Part shown: in pieces, positions 26,665 to 35,482 of the stretch
How the letters are laid out: the number at the start of each line of letters is the position of its first letter
Position numbering within the stretch: the stretch's first letter is position 1
NCBI GenBank assembly: GCA_019750295.1
Contig: JAIEOS010000059.1
Span: 1 to 64,000 of the forward strand
Length of the DNA: 64,000 nt
Reading direction: 5' to 3'
Source: Bdellovibrionales bacterium
Lineage (GTDB): Bacteria > Bdellovibrionota > Bdellovibrionia > Bdellovibrionales > JAGQZY01
Program-made: the position numbers and the translations under genes
Notes under the pieces: generated by a model
The model's database searches: none
What the model was told of the DNA's origin: nothing
Seen by the model: the letters and a program-made list of their open reading frames with translations, nothing else

Positions 26665-27960
26665 TTACTTTTTAAGTCGCCATTCCCGGTCGGTAATCAA
26701 TCGCGCTCCGCGCTTAGAAAACAAATAAGACCACGCCCATTGCGCCATTACGGCCACGCGATTCTTAAAGCCGATGAGGTAAAAAACATGAACAAACAAC
26801 CAAGCGAGCCAGGCCAATCGTCCAGAGAGTTTTAATTTTCCCGAAATTAAAACCGCTCTATTCTTACCGATGGTCGCCATTTGACCTTTGTCATTGTACT
26901 TAAATTCCGGTCTGTCTTTTTGGCCACGAAGATCCGCTTTGATGAGTTGAGCTGCGTGTCGACCTTGCTGTATGGCCACAGGAGCTAAACCGGGGAGAGT
27001 TTTCCCGGGTGCGATGTCAAAAGCGGCCATGTCTCCAGTGACAAAAACATTTTTAAATTCGGAAACAGTGAGGTCTTTATTGACTAAGATACGCCCAGCC
27101 CGATCCATCTCGAGCGGAGGATGAATATTTAATTGTGTCGCCTGCACACCCGCCGCCCAGAACACGCATTGAGAGGCAATAAAGGTGTCGCCAATTTGCA
27201 CGCCCTCCGCGGTGATATTATTCACTCGAGAGGAGGTTCGAACATCCACTCCCAGTTCTTTTAAATCTTTTTCGGCCTTTGCAGAAAGATCCTCAGAAAA
27301 AGACGACAAAATTCGATCGCCCGCTTCTACAAGAATAATATTCGCTTGAGAAGGATCGACGCGTTTAAAGTCGTTGATGAGAACTGTGCGACTGATATCG
27401 GCGATAGCTCCAGCCAGTTCAACGCCGGTCGGGCCTCCACCCACAACCACAAAATTTAACAGCGGTTTTTGTTTTTCGGGGTCTAATTCATTTTCCGCAT
27501 TCTCAAACGTCGATAAAATTCGGCGACGAATCTCTGTGGCTTGTTCTAATGTTTTGAGTCCAGGAGCAAAGCTTTCCCATTCGGGATGGGCAAAATAGCT
27601 GTGCTGAGCTCCGCAGGCGATGATCAAATAATCATAGGCCAGTTCCCACTGATCGATTTTAGAACTGATTTTCCGATTCTTTAAATCGACGTCGGTGACC
27701 TTCGCCCAATGAACTTCGACATTTTTAATATGAGCAAACTGACTCCGTATAGGCACCGCAATGTCTGCGGCGTTGAGGCCCGCCGTTGCCACTTGATACA
27801 AAAGAGGCTGAAACAGATGATGATTTCTCTGATCGACGAGAATGACGTAGGTGTCTGAATTTCGACTTAAGGTTTTTGCCGCGTTAAGACCGGCAAACCC
27901 ACCCCCGATGATGACGACTATTTTTTTATCACGATGTTGGGTGGGATGAGCAATAAGCAT
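26665..27960 (-). CDS. ndh: Type II NADH:quinone oxidoreductase (NDH-2)
   Basis: This 431-residue flavoprotein oxidises NADH and reduces quinone at the inner face of the membrane without pumping protons. It has the FAD-binding start VVIIGGGFAGLNAAKTL, the RNHHLFQPLLYQVATAGL block that is diagnostic for NDH-2, and the NAD-binding FVVVGGGPTGVELAGAI. It also has GDMAAFD near the quinone site and a C-terminal hydrophobic stretch (WLAWLFVHVFYLIGF) for membrane attachment. Length is typical. It is alone, divergent from the outer-membrane protein gene at 28188. Confidence 0.94.
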   Translation of the reverse strand: MLIAHPTQHRDKKIVVIIGGGFAGLNAAKTLSRNSDTYVILVDQRNHHLFQPLLYQVATAGLNAADIAVPIRSQFAHIKNVEVHWAKVTDVDLKNRKISSKIDQWELAYDYLIIACGAQHSYFAHPEWESFAPGLKTLEQATEIRRRILSTFENAENELDPEKQKPLLNFVVVGGGPTGVELAGAIADISRTVLINDFKRVDPSQANIILVEAGDRILSSFSEDLSAKAEKDLKELGVDVRTSSRVNNITAEGVQIGDTFIASQCVFWAAGVQATQLNIHPPLEMDRAGRILVNKDLTVSEFKNVFVTGDMAAFDIAPGKTLPGLAPVAIQQGRHAAQLIKADLRGQKDRPEFKYNDKGQMATIGKNRAVLISGKLKLSGRLAWLAWLFVHVFYLIGFKNRVAVMAQWAWSYLFSKRGARLITDREWRLKK

Positions 27961-28187
27961 GAGTGAGATGTATAGGAGCCTGAGTCCACGAGCAAGAGGA
28001 GAAATGCCCCGATATTTCTTGGGAGAATTGCCTTACAACTATGGTCTTGATTGCGTCTTCACCTCTTTAAATTGATCTTATCGAACTTCTGCTCATTGCG
28101 TTGGCAAAAAATCTTTAAGTGAAGTTGGACTTCGTTTTGCAATTGCAGAAACGAGTAAAGTTTAAGAAACGCGCTTGAGGAGGCACA

Positions 28188-28808
28188 ATGACAGCGAACA
28201 CGATTTATAACTGGGTAAGTACGAGCATGAAACTGATTTCCATCGGGTTTATTGTTCTACTCATTTCTGCAATGGCAAATGCACAAACAGATGCCGGTAA
28301 CAAAAGTGTAGGGACTTTTCCAAAACCTACCGATGCCCAAGGCATTGAAGAGTGGAAACCCCACGTTGGTATTATCGCAGGGTTCGCTGATCCTGAGGGT
28401 CGTTTTCAATCGGCAGCAGAATATGGTTTAGATGTAGGATTCCAACCCTACATTCCTTTCGGATTGGGTATGGAGCTCTCATCGTCGTCCAACGAAATTG
28501 AAGATGCGGGAACGAGCGAGGATCTTACTCGTACAAAGTTATTGATGAAGGGGACTTACAACTTCGGTGGTAATATTGTCCTTCTCAGAGATAGCTTTGT
28601 GGGACTAGGTGCTGGCCCAATCTTCGAATCCTTTCTTGGTGATGACAATATTTATCTAGGTGTCATGCCTGTCGTCGGATTCGATATCCCACTTCAGGAA
28701 AAAGCCCGAGAGTATCTCTCTCTTGGTTTAAACGCCAAATACCTGATTAGCAGTGGCGGTGGACCTGATACATTCTCTATGAATGGTATCGTTAAATACT
28801 GGTTCTAA
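28188..28808 (+). CDS. Outer-membrane beta-barrel-like protein, unknown function
   Basis: This 206-residue protein has a GAGGAGG ribosome site just before the ATG. After a short N-terminal extension a signal peptide runs from Met14 (MKLISIGFIVLLISAMANA). The mature part has alternating hydrophobic/polar strands with many Gly and aromatic residues, and ends in GIVKYWF. A terminal Phe is typical for proteins handed to the BAM machinery. About eight strands would fit the length. The gene is followed by a strong terminator. The strong ribosome site suggests high expression. Confidence 0.72.
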   Translation: MTANTIYNWVSTSMKLISIGFIVLLISAMANAQTDAGNKSVGTFPKPTDAQGIEEWKPHVGIIAGFADPEGRFQSAAEYGLDVGFQPYIPFGLGMELSSSSNEIEDAGTSEDLTRTKLLMKGTYNFGGNIVLLRDSFVGLGAGPIFESFLGDDNIYLGVMPVVGFDIPLQEKAREYLSLGLNAKYLISSGGGPDTFSMNGIVKYWF

Positions 28809-28838
28809 TTCACCACTCTCGGCAACACTCTCATGTTG

Positions 28839-28869
28839 ATGCCTCCCTCACCGGGGAGGCATTTTTTTT
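28839..28869 (+). terminator. Intrinsic terminator after the outer-membrane protein gene
   Basis: ATGCCTCCC (28839-28847) pairs perfectly with GGGAGGCAT (28854-28862) around a six-base loop and is followed by a run of eight T. It lies 31 bases after the stop at 28808, just before the end of the convergent metallophosphoesterase gene. Confidence 0.9.
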
Positions 28870-29632
28870 ATAATTTATAGGTGTCCGTGCTTTTGAGTGC
28901 TAAAAAGCCTTCGTCCTTTAATGAGTAATTCGTAACGTGAATTTCTGATGGATGTGTTTCGATCAGATGAAACTCATTCACTCCTCCTCTTAGGCGATTG
29001 GAGATCGCACTCCCAGCAGCCAGATGAAGAGTTTTATGTTCGCTACGCTCAATGTGTTCGACGGTGGTACGATGATAGTGACCGCTAAGTACAAGATGAG
29101 GTTGAAGTTCGAACAGCTCGTCGGCTAATTTTTTCGGGCGAAGTTTGGTATGTTTTTGTCCCCGCGACAGCGGATGGTGGGTGATTATAATTTTAAGAGC
29201 TTGGGGCGAGGCTTCCTTAAAAATTTTTTGAGCTCGCAATATGTCTTTTTGTGAAATGTGTCCCTCGACAGTCCGCCAGCGAGTGACCGTATTAAGTCCA
29301 ACGATGGCGACACTGTTGTCGCTAAACTCCGAGAGAGTGCGAGGCTTAATAAACTCTCGATACCGCGAAAAAGGATTAGCCATCCGTATTAAGGCGTCAT
29401 ACAACGGAATATCATGATTCCCGGGCACGGACACAATTGGCGTTTGAATGCGATCGATAAAGTCGGCCGCTTCTTTAAATTGGGATCTTCGGGCTCGCTG
29501 CGTCCAATCTCCACTGACGATAATGAGATCGAGCTTTTTCTCTAGACTCTTCAAAAAGCGCTCCAGGGCCGCTAGGGCGGGCGGATGGGTTTTGCCAAAA
29601 TGAAGGTCAGAGAGATGCAGTATCGTCTTCAT
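28868..29632 (-). CDS. Calcineurin-like metallophosphoesterase
   Basis: This 254-residue protein has the complete two-metal motif series: LHLSDLHFG (D-x-H), VSGDWTQ (GD), PGNHDI (GNHD), ITHHPLS (H) and SGHYHRT (GHxH). The short size and motif spacing resemble CpdA-type cyclic-nucleotide phosphodiesterases, but related proteins act on other phosphoesters, so the substrate is open. No leader is seen, so it should be cytoplasmic. It is divergent from recQ, and the shared 153-base upstream region holds a perfect 16-bp palindrome. Confidence 0.87.
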   Translation of the reverse strand: MKTILHLSDLHFGKTHPPALAALERFLKSLEKKLDLIIVSGDWTQRARRSQFKEAADFIDRIQTPIVSVPGNHDIPLYDALIRMANPFSRYREFIKPRTLSEFSDNSVAIVGLNTVTRWRTVEGHISQKDILRAQKIFKEASPQALKIIITHHPLSRGQKHTKLRPKKLADELFELQPHLVLSGHYHRTTVEHIERSEHKTLHLAAGSAISNRLRGGVNEFHLIETHPSEIHVTNYSLKDEGFLALKSTDTYKL

Positions 29633-29730
29633 GAATCATATATGGAGAATCTTTTGATTATCGTCAATGAAAACACCCAAAGATCGGTGGATTCCGAGAC
29701 GGGAATTGTTTTTTAGTAGATATGGCCTTA

Positions 29731-29746
29731 TTATGGTCGACCATAA
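29731..29746. promoter_or_regulatory. Perfect 16-bp palindrome, candidate operator upstream of recQ
   Basis: TTATGGTCGACCATAA reads the same on both strands. It lies 39 bases before the recQ ATG in the region between recQ and the divergent metallophosphoesterase gene. Perfect symmetry and position fit a dimeric repressor site. It does not look like the TTAC-N3-GTAA LexA box reported for Bdellovibrio. Function is inferred from position only. Confidence 0.4.
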
Positions 29747-29785
29747 CCAAGAACATGATTTGCTACTGAATTGCGACATTAAACC

Positions 29786-31327
29786 ATGACGAGTCTCGAG
29801 AACACACTCCAGGAACATTTTAACCTTACGGCTTTTCGCACGGGGCAGAGAGAGATTATCTCTGCGGTTCTTAACCGGAAAGACGTGTTGGCCGTTCTAC
29901 CGACCGGGGGCGGAAAATCTTTGTGCTTTCAGTTCCCCGCCGTCGCACAACAAAAATTAGTGATCGTGATTTCGCCCTTGATCGCACTGATGAAGGATCA
30001 AGTGGCATCACTTCATCGCCAAAATATTCCTGCGGGATGTTTGTACTCAGGTCAGTCTGATGATGAGAAACGCGAAGTGTTTCGTCAACAACAGCAGTCG
30101 AAAACATTTATTCTTTATCTTTCGCCAGAAAGGGCCCAAAAGCCTGGTTTTCAACAGTGGATTATGAATAAAAATATTGCCGTTTTCGCCATTGACGAAG
30201 CCCACTGTGTATCGCAATGGGGGCACGACTTTAGAGCTGAATACGCCCTTCTGGGAGTCCTCAAACAACTCCGTCCCGATGTTCCGGTTCTGGCTCTGAC
30301 GGCGTCGGCAACACCGGCCGTGCTCAATGACATTTCTCGCCAATTGGGGATCCAGCGGGCCGAACGACATATTCACGGTTTCTATCGCCCCAATTTGTAT
30401 TATCAAGTAGAGACGTGTGCCGATGATGGTGAGAAGTATCAATTTCTGTTTCAGAGTCTTACGCAAAATCTTGAGGGCCGAATCTTAATCTATTGTGGAA
30501 CTCGCAAAATCACCGAAGAGGTCGCCGACATCCTTCAGCAGAAGTTTTCGGGAGTCGGCTACTACCATGCCGGTATGACTCCTAAACAAAGAACGGAAGC
30601 TCAGGATTCCTACCAGCGTGGTGAGACTCGAATATTAGTAGCGACAAACGCATTTGGGATGGGGATCGATCATCCCAACGTGCGGTTAGTGGTTCACTTT
30701 CAGATGCCGGGAAATATCGATTCGCTCTATCAAGAGATGGGACGAGCGGGCCGAGATGGGAAGCCCTCAACGTGTCTTATGCTTTATTCCAAAAAAGATA
30801 AGGGGCTTCAGTCCTTTTTTATTCAGCGATCCGATGCGCCCGCCAACATCAAAAGTTCCCGCTGGCAGACCCTTGATACCTTGGTGAATTATGCGGAAGG
30901 TGGAGAGTGTCGTCACGCTGAAATCTTGACCTACTACAGAGACTCTCAAAGAATTGTGAGTTGTGGGCACTGTGATGTTTGTGATCCTCAGTCGGATCGT
31001 AAAATTAAGGCTCCGATCAAGCCACTGAAGTTGGGGCATGCTAAGCCCGCCAGCGCTAAAAAAGGGAAACTCAAAAGAGATAAATCTGAAGACGCAGTTT
31101 TAAATGGGGAACAAGAGCAACGGTTTCAAGATCTTCGTGCGTGGAGAAAGAAAAAAGCGGAAGAGCTAGATACCCCCGCGTTTATTATATTTAGCGATAA
31201 AACTCTGCGCCATCTTGCCGTGGTGAATCCGCAGTCCCTGGATGAACTTAAAAATGTTTACGGTGTGGGAGAGGCTAAAATTGAACGTTTCGGTTCTGAA
31301 CTTCTTCAACAGATGTGGCCGACTTAG
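29786..31327 (+). CDS. recQ: ATP-dependent DNA helicase RecQ, short form
   Basis: This 513-residue 3'-5' helicase acts in recombination and repair. Motifs are intact: FRTGQREII (motif 0), VLPTGGGKSL (Walker A, about 38-47), FAIDEAHCVSQWGHDFR (DEAH and aromatic loop), TASATP and VATNAFGMGIDHPNVR. The zinc site CRHAEIL...SCGHCDVC is present. A charged linker then leads straight to an HRDC-like end (TLRHLAVVNPQSLDELKNVYG), so the RQC winged-helix domain of E. coli RecQ (609 residues) seems missing. The 3' end overlaps the convergent transporter gene by 53 bases. Confidence 0.93.
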   Translation: MTSLENTLQEHFNLTAFRTGQREIISAVLNRKDVLAVLPTGGGKSLCFQFPAVAQQKLVIVISPLIALMKDQVASLHRQNIPAGCLYSGQSDDEKREVFRQQQQSKTFILYLSPERAQKPGFQQWIMNKNIAVFAIDEAHCVSQWGHDFRAEYALLGVLKQLRPDVPVLALTASATPAVLNDISRQLGIQRAERHIHGFYRPNLYYQVETCADDGEKYQFLFQSLTQNLEGRILIYCGTRKITEEVADILQQKFSGVGYYHAGMTPKQRTEAQDSYQRGETRILVATNAFGMGIDHPNVRLVVHFQMPGNIDSLYQEMGRAGRDGKPSTCLMLYSKKDKGLQSFFIQRSDAPANIKSSRWQTLDTLVNYAEGGECRHAEILTYYRDSQRIVSCGHCDVCDPQSDRKIKAPIKPLKLGHAKPASAKKGKLKRDKSEDAVLNGEQEQRFQDLRAWRKKKAEELDTPAFIIFSDKTLRHLAVVNPQSLDELKNVYGVGEAKIERFGSELLQQMWPT

Positions 31328-32573
31328 GCTTCGCAAGTCTTTTATATTTTTGCCCTAACCAAAACGTGGTCAAGAGCCATGCGCCAGTGATCGGCAATAT
31401 CACCATAGAGCTTCCGGTGATTCCAAGTCCGAGAGAGTAAATCAAAGCTTGCGACCACGCACCGACCTGGTCACCCAATCGGTAAACTCCGGTATCAATA
31501 AATCCTTTGGCTTTGTATTTGTCTTCGCGAGATACGACGGTGAATAGGATTTCACGAGTAGGTCGGGCTAACGAAAACTCTCCGGCTCGTCTTGCCGCTT
31601 GAAAAATCATCAGGACGGTCATCGTGGGCAAAAATACTAAAATCGAAAAACCGGCGAGGGTCAGTAGTGGCATGATCGCTAAAGTCAGAGTGACTCCAAG
31701 CAGGCGTAGGCTTTGACTGGTCAAAAACATTTGTGAAACCAGAGTTAGAATATTGACCCAAAGGTCAATTTTTGCGAAGGCGGTGGTTTGCTCTTGAGGG
31801 GTTAAAAAGTTGGCTTTTACGATCTCGGCTTGCTGAAAGTAGAGTGTCGTCGAGGTGATTGTAAATAACAAGACATACGCCGAAATGGCTAAGAGATATG
31901 GGGATTTAAGAGTATGGGTCAAACCTGACATTAAAGAGCCGCCCACCGCCTCGGTTGGAATTTCTTTTTTCGCCCGCGATTTAGAAAGTTTAGAAATTCT
32001 TCGCGCACAGAGAATAGAAACTTCAATGCAGAAGATCGAGGCTAAAAGCAAATAGTAGGGAGAGATGCGACTTGCGAAGTAGGCGGTGACGGCTGATCCG
32101 GCAATTCCACCCAGCGTCCCTCCGGCAGAGATAATTCCAAACAATCGGGTGCCTTGCTCGGAATTAAACACGTCCACCATGAGCATCCAGAAAACAGAAC
32201 ACACAAATAAGTTAAAAACGGAAATCCAAATGAAAAATGCACGACCAACCCAAACGATCTGTTCCGGAGCTAAGTAAAAAAATAAAAATAAAAACAAACA
32301 AAGATTTAAAGTAAAGAAACGGTAAATGATCGTGATCAATGAGGAGCGTGAAAACTTCTTAGCGAGGAGAGCAAAAGGTAGATTACACACCAAAATTGTA
32401 AGTAGAGTGCCGGTATACATCCAAGGAAGATTATGAATTCCACCGGCAATTCCCATCTCTTCTCGAAGAGGTCGTAAAATATAATAGGCGGAAAGAATCG
32501 CGAAGAAGTAGATCCATGACCAAAGTAAGAGAGAAAGCTCGGAGCGCTTCACGTCGAAGATTTTATGGAGCAT
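31275..32573 (-). CDS. NTP/NDP-exchange-like (NTT/MFS) membrane carrier
   Basis: This 432-residue protein has about 12 membrane segments. The start SWIYFFAILSAYYILRPLRE is the typical first helix and RPLRE loop of bacterial NTT-like carriers related to ATP/ADP translocases. It continues with SGAGG-like helices (FGIISAGGTLGGIAGS). Such proteins in free-living proteobacteria have untested substrates, whereas those of intracellular bacteria import nucleotides. A GAGGAC site precedes the ATG. Its start overlaps the kinase gene by 11 bases; its 3' end overlaps recQ by 53 bases. Confidence 0.7.
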   Translation of the reverse strand: MLHKIFDVKRSELSLLLWSWIYFFAILSAYYILRPLREEMGIAGGIHNLPWMYTGTLLTILVCNLPFALLAKKFSRSSLITIIYRFFTLNLCLFLFLFFYLAPEQIVWVGRAFFIWISVFNLFVCSVFWMLMVDVFNSEQGTRLFGIISAGGTLGGIAGSAVTAYFASRISPYYLLLASIFCIEVSILCARRISKLSKSRAKKEIPTEAVGGSLMSGLTHTLKSPYLLAISAYVLLFTITSTTLYFQQAEIVKANFLTPQEQTTAFAKIDLWVNILTLVSQMFLTSQSLRLLGVTLTLAIMPLLTLAGFSILVFLPTMTVLMIFQAARRAGEFSLARPTREILFTVVSREDKYKAKGFIDTGVYRLGDQVGAWSQALIYSLGLGITGSSMVILPITGAWLLTTFWLGQKYKRLAKPKSATSVEEVQNRNVQF

Positions 32574-34554
32574 TGAGTCCTCGGCTATAGACGGAGACGG
32601 CTTCCCATAAACTCGCTCGAGATATGGGTTTTACCAGGTACGAAGTGAAGCCCACCGAGAGGGCGCGATCCCGTTCGTATTGATGGGTGTGGGCCGATAA
32701 AGCAATGATCGGTCCGGTCCAACCTTTTTGACGAATATGAGTAACGGCTTCGAAGCCATCCATCTCCGGCATCTGAATATCCATCAGTATTAAATCAAAC
32801 TGTTCGCGGTTCATGAGGTCAACCGCCTCGCGTCCATTATTAGCGAAAGTTAAATTGGCATTCGTCGGTGCCATAAACATCTCGAGAAGGTATTGGTTGT
32901 CCTCGGAATCTTCGGCGGCAAGAATTTTCAGATGAGAAAAGTCATAAGGAATCGTCGCGGTCTCCCGGGAGGGAGCTTCGCTGCCTTCCGGCAGAGTTTG
33001 GTTTTTTAATGTAAACACGAAGGAACTCCCTTTTCCCATCTCGGTTTGGGCGATGAGTAAATCACCATGGAGAAGGTTGGCCATTTTTTTTGAAAGCACT
33101 AAGCCGAGTCCGGTCCCGCCAATGCGGCGCAAATTGGGGTCGTCAGCCTGATGAAAGGGTTTAAATAGTTTCTGAATGTGTTCCGCGGAGATTCCGATCC
33201 CGCTGTCGGTTACGGTGATCTCCAGCATTTCTCCGTCGGTTCGTTTAAGGCTCACAGCTACAAATCCCTTGTGAGTGAACTTAATGGCATTGCCAATAAT
33301 ATTGGTGAGAATCTGACGGAAGCGAAGCTTATCGCTCACAATAAAACAAGGTGTGTCCTCGGTGGTAAAAGTCAGTTGAATCTGTTTTTTCTCGGCCTGG
33401 AGCTTTAATCCTTGAATAATTTCATCGATGATTTCGACGGCGCTAAATTTAGAAAGACGAATGCTGATCTTCTCGTTTTCGGCTTTGGCCAGGTCGAGCA
33501 AATCGTCGATGAGGAGACCCAATTGTTTGGAGTTCCGGGAAATGACTTCGACCCATTGTCGCATTTCGGCACCGAGCGTCTGCGATTTAAGGATATCGGT
33601 AAAACCCTTGATGACCGCGATCGGTGTGCGAAGCTCATGGCTCACGTTAGCGAGGAAGCGACTCTTGGAGGTATTGGCCGCGAGCGCTTCGTCTCGCGCC
33701 CGTTGAGCCTCCAGATAGGGGTTCGACACACACTCAATAAAGACGGCGCGATATAACAAGACAAAACCAATGGCTTTATAAAGGTGGCCTGCAAAGTTGT
33801 AGAGGTCGTCAAAGTCTCGATATCTGGTAAAAAAGAAACCGCTCATGGCGAAGATAAAACACGTGCACCCGAGCCAGTGATAACTGACAACGTTGTTTCG
33901 CGCCTTCTTGAAGAAAAGAAATCCAGCGACGAGGTTAATTAGCACAATCGTCCACTCCAGACTTACTTTTAATGGAGTGAGTCCCTGGCCGGGCACAAAC
34001 ATGACGGGTAAATCGTCAATGTTGAAAAGTAAAACGTAATACCATCCGCCAATCCACAACGTCGCAAATAGCATAAGCCAACCACGAAGACGATGGTCAA
34101 AATTTTCGCCGGGCTTAAATAGACTGACATAGAGAAAACCGAAGGAGCCGGCAAAGCGACTCGCCAGCCAAAAATAAATGGCTTTGTTCGGTCCACTGGC
34201 GGTGACAAAGTCGGGCATTCCCGAGAATGAAAGGGTGTGTCCAAAATCAAGCCAGCCTACCATAAAGCTGACAACCGCAAGGATGAGGATGTCAGTGGAG
34301 CGCACGTTTTTATAAGTCGCCCAGCCCACGGTAAATATTCCGAACGAGACAAGAATTCCCAAAAATTCGAGAACCATATGGATGGGGAGATAGTTGTTGG
34401 TGATATTACTGATCCAACTCGTGCTGGGGAACGACGTGATCGCGAAGATCAAAAGAAAAAAGAAAGCCACGGTCGAGCGAGAAAAGTAAAAATTTTTATC
34501 CTGCGACGAAAGTTCTAACCCAAACATGTCACGAGACTTTCTTTTGGCGCACAT
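32563..34554 (-). CDS. MASE3-type membrane hybrid histidine kinase
   Basis: This 663-residue protein has an N-terminal MASE3-like sensor of several membrane helices (about 28-275, with GHTLSFSGMPDF and FWLASRF). It is followed by HisKA (NVSHELRTPIAVIKGF, phospho-acceptor His306), an HATPase domain (NIIGNAIKFTHKG, DSGIGI, GGTGLGLVLSKK) and a C-terminal receiver (AAEDSEDNQ, MDIQMPEMDG with Asp592, Lys642). A complete phosphorelay is therefore possible. The next ATG (34527) starts three bases after the stop of the upstream YihY gene and is a good alternative start. No separate response regulator is adjacent. Confidence 0.9.
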   Translation of the reverse strand: MCAKRKSRDMFGLELSSQDKNFYFSRSTVAFFFLLIFAITSFPSTSWISNITNNYLPIHMVLEFLGILVSFGIFTVGWATYKNVRSTDILILAVVSFMVGWLDFGHTLSFSGMPDFVTASGPNKAIYFWLASRFAGSFGFLYVSLFKPGENFDHRLRGWLMLFATLWIGGWYYVLLFNIDDLPVMFVPGQGLTPLKVSLEWTIVLINLVAGFLFFKKARNNVVSYHWLGCTCFIFAMSGFFFTRYRDFDDLYNFAGHLYKAIGFVLLYRAVFIECVSNPYLEAQRARDEALAANTSKSRFLANVSHELRTPIAVIKGFTDILKSQTLGAEMRQWVEVISRNSKQLGLLIDDLLDLAKAENEKISIRLSKFSAVEIIDEIIQGLKLQAEKKQIQLTFTTEDTPCFIVSDKLRFRQILTNIIGNAIKFTHKGFVAVSLKRTDGEMLEITVTDSGIGISAEHIQKLFKPFHQADDPNLRRIGGTGLGLVLSKKMANLLHGDLLIAQTEMGKGSSFVFTLKNQTLPEGSEAPSRETATIPYDFSHLKILAAEDSEDNQYLLEMFMAPTNANLTFANNGREAVDLMNREQFDLILMDIQMPEMDGFEAVTHIRQKGWTGPIIALSAHTHQYERDRALSVGFTSYLVKPISRASLWEAVSVYSRGLNAP

Positions 34555-35380
34555 GGCTCAATATATAGCTCAAATGCGCTCCACATAGAGTGATCAGAGC
34601 CGAATAATAAATCCAAACCATAAAAAAGATCACAGACCCTGCAGCTCCATAGGCAGAGCCCATTCCGTTGTTGCCCAAGTAGATGGCAATTGTTTCTTTT
34701 CCGATAACAAAAAGAACCGAGGTTAGGAGACCGCCCCGGGCGGCTTGCATCAATGGAACTCGTGGAAAGGGAACATACAAAAACATCACGGTAAAAAATG
34801 ACCCGTAGAGAATAATCGAAATCAATATATTTACCGTTATAATGATCGTCGATCGATCTCCAGAAAATGGAGATGAAATATATGAGGATATAATAAGTGA
34901 TGCGGCGAGAATAAAGATAAAGCTTAATGCCAGAATAACGTGAAGAAGACGCTCTTGAAGAAACAGTACCGTCGTGTGCACCAGCGAAATATAAGGGGTC
35001 TCTTCCGTACGACAACGAAAAATTCGATTCAGAGCAAATCGAAGTTCACCAAAAACGAAACTCGATGAGATTAATAAAGTTAAAATTCCCAGGGCTCCGG
35101 CAAACCCTCGCAAATCGGAGCGCTGTTGAGCGTTCTCAATCACCATTTGTAAAGCGAGAGCTCCTTCAACCCCAACTAAGCGTTGGGCTTCCTCTAAAAA
35201 CACATTTTTAAAATCAAAGGTAAACTGAGAGGTGACCGTCACAAAAATAATCAAAGTGGGAGCCAAACAAAGAGCTGTATAAAAAGCCAATGAGGCCGCT
35301 AATGTGGTGGTTTCATCTTTATTGAATTTTGTGATGAACTCATCGGTGACCCGGTAAAAAAACGATCTCACTTTTTTCAT
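34529..35380 (-). CDS. YihY/BrkB-family inner-membrane protein
   Basis: The chosen start at 35380 (MKKVRSFFYRV) gives 283 residues, normal for the family; an upstream ATG at 35440 would add 20 residues. Family features include the early LAASLAFYTALCLAPTLI helix, the SSFVFGELRFALNRIF segment and six membrane segments in all. The family was once called ribonuclease BN, but its role is now regarded as unknown; it may be a transporter. It is upstream of the hybrid kinase gene on the same strand and divergent from the L,D-transpeptidase gene. Confidence 0.87.
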   Translation of the reverse strand: MKKVRSFFYRVTDEFITKFNKDETTTLAASLAFYTALCLAPTLIIFVTVTSQFTFDFKNVFLEEAQRLVGVEGALALQMVIENAQQRSDLRGFAGALGILTLLISSSFVFGELRFALNRIFRCRTEETPYISLVHTTVLFLQERLLHVILALSFIFILAASLIISSYISSPFSGDRSTIIITVNILISIILYGSFFTVMFLYVPFPRVPLMQAARGGLLTSVLFVIGKETIAIYLGNNGMGSAYGAAGSVIFFMVWIYYSALITLCGAHLSYILSHVRQKKVS

Positions 35381-35482
35381 GGCTATAGTATTACCCAGCT
35401 TTGTCCGTGAGCCAAGAACCATTAGAAAAAGAAAAGCCATCTTTATTTTTGAAGTTGAAAGTCAGTTCACTTTAAGGGGAAA

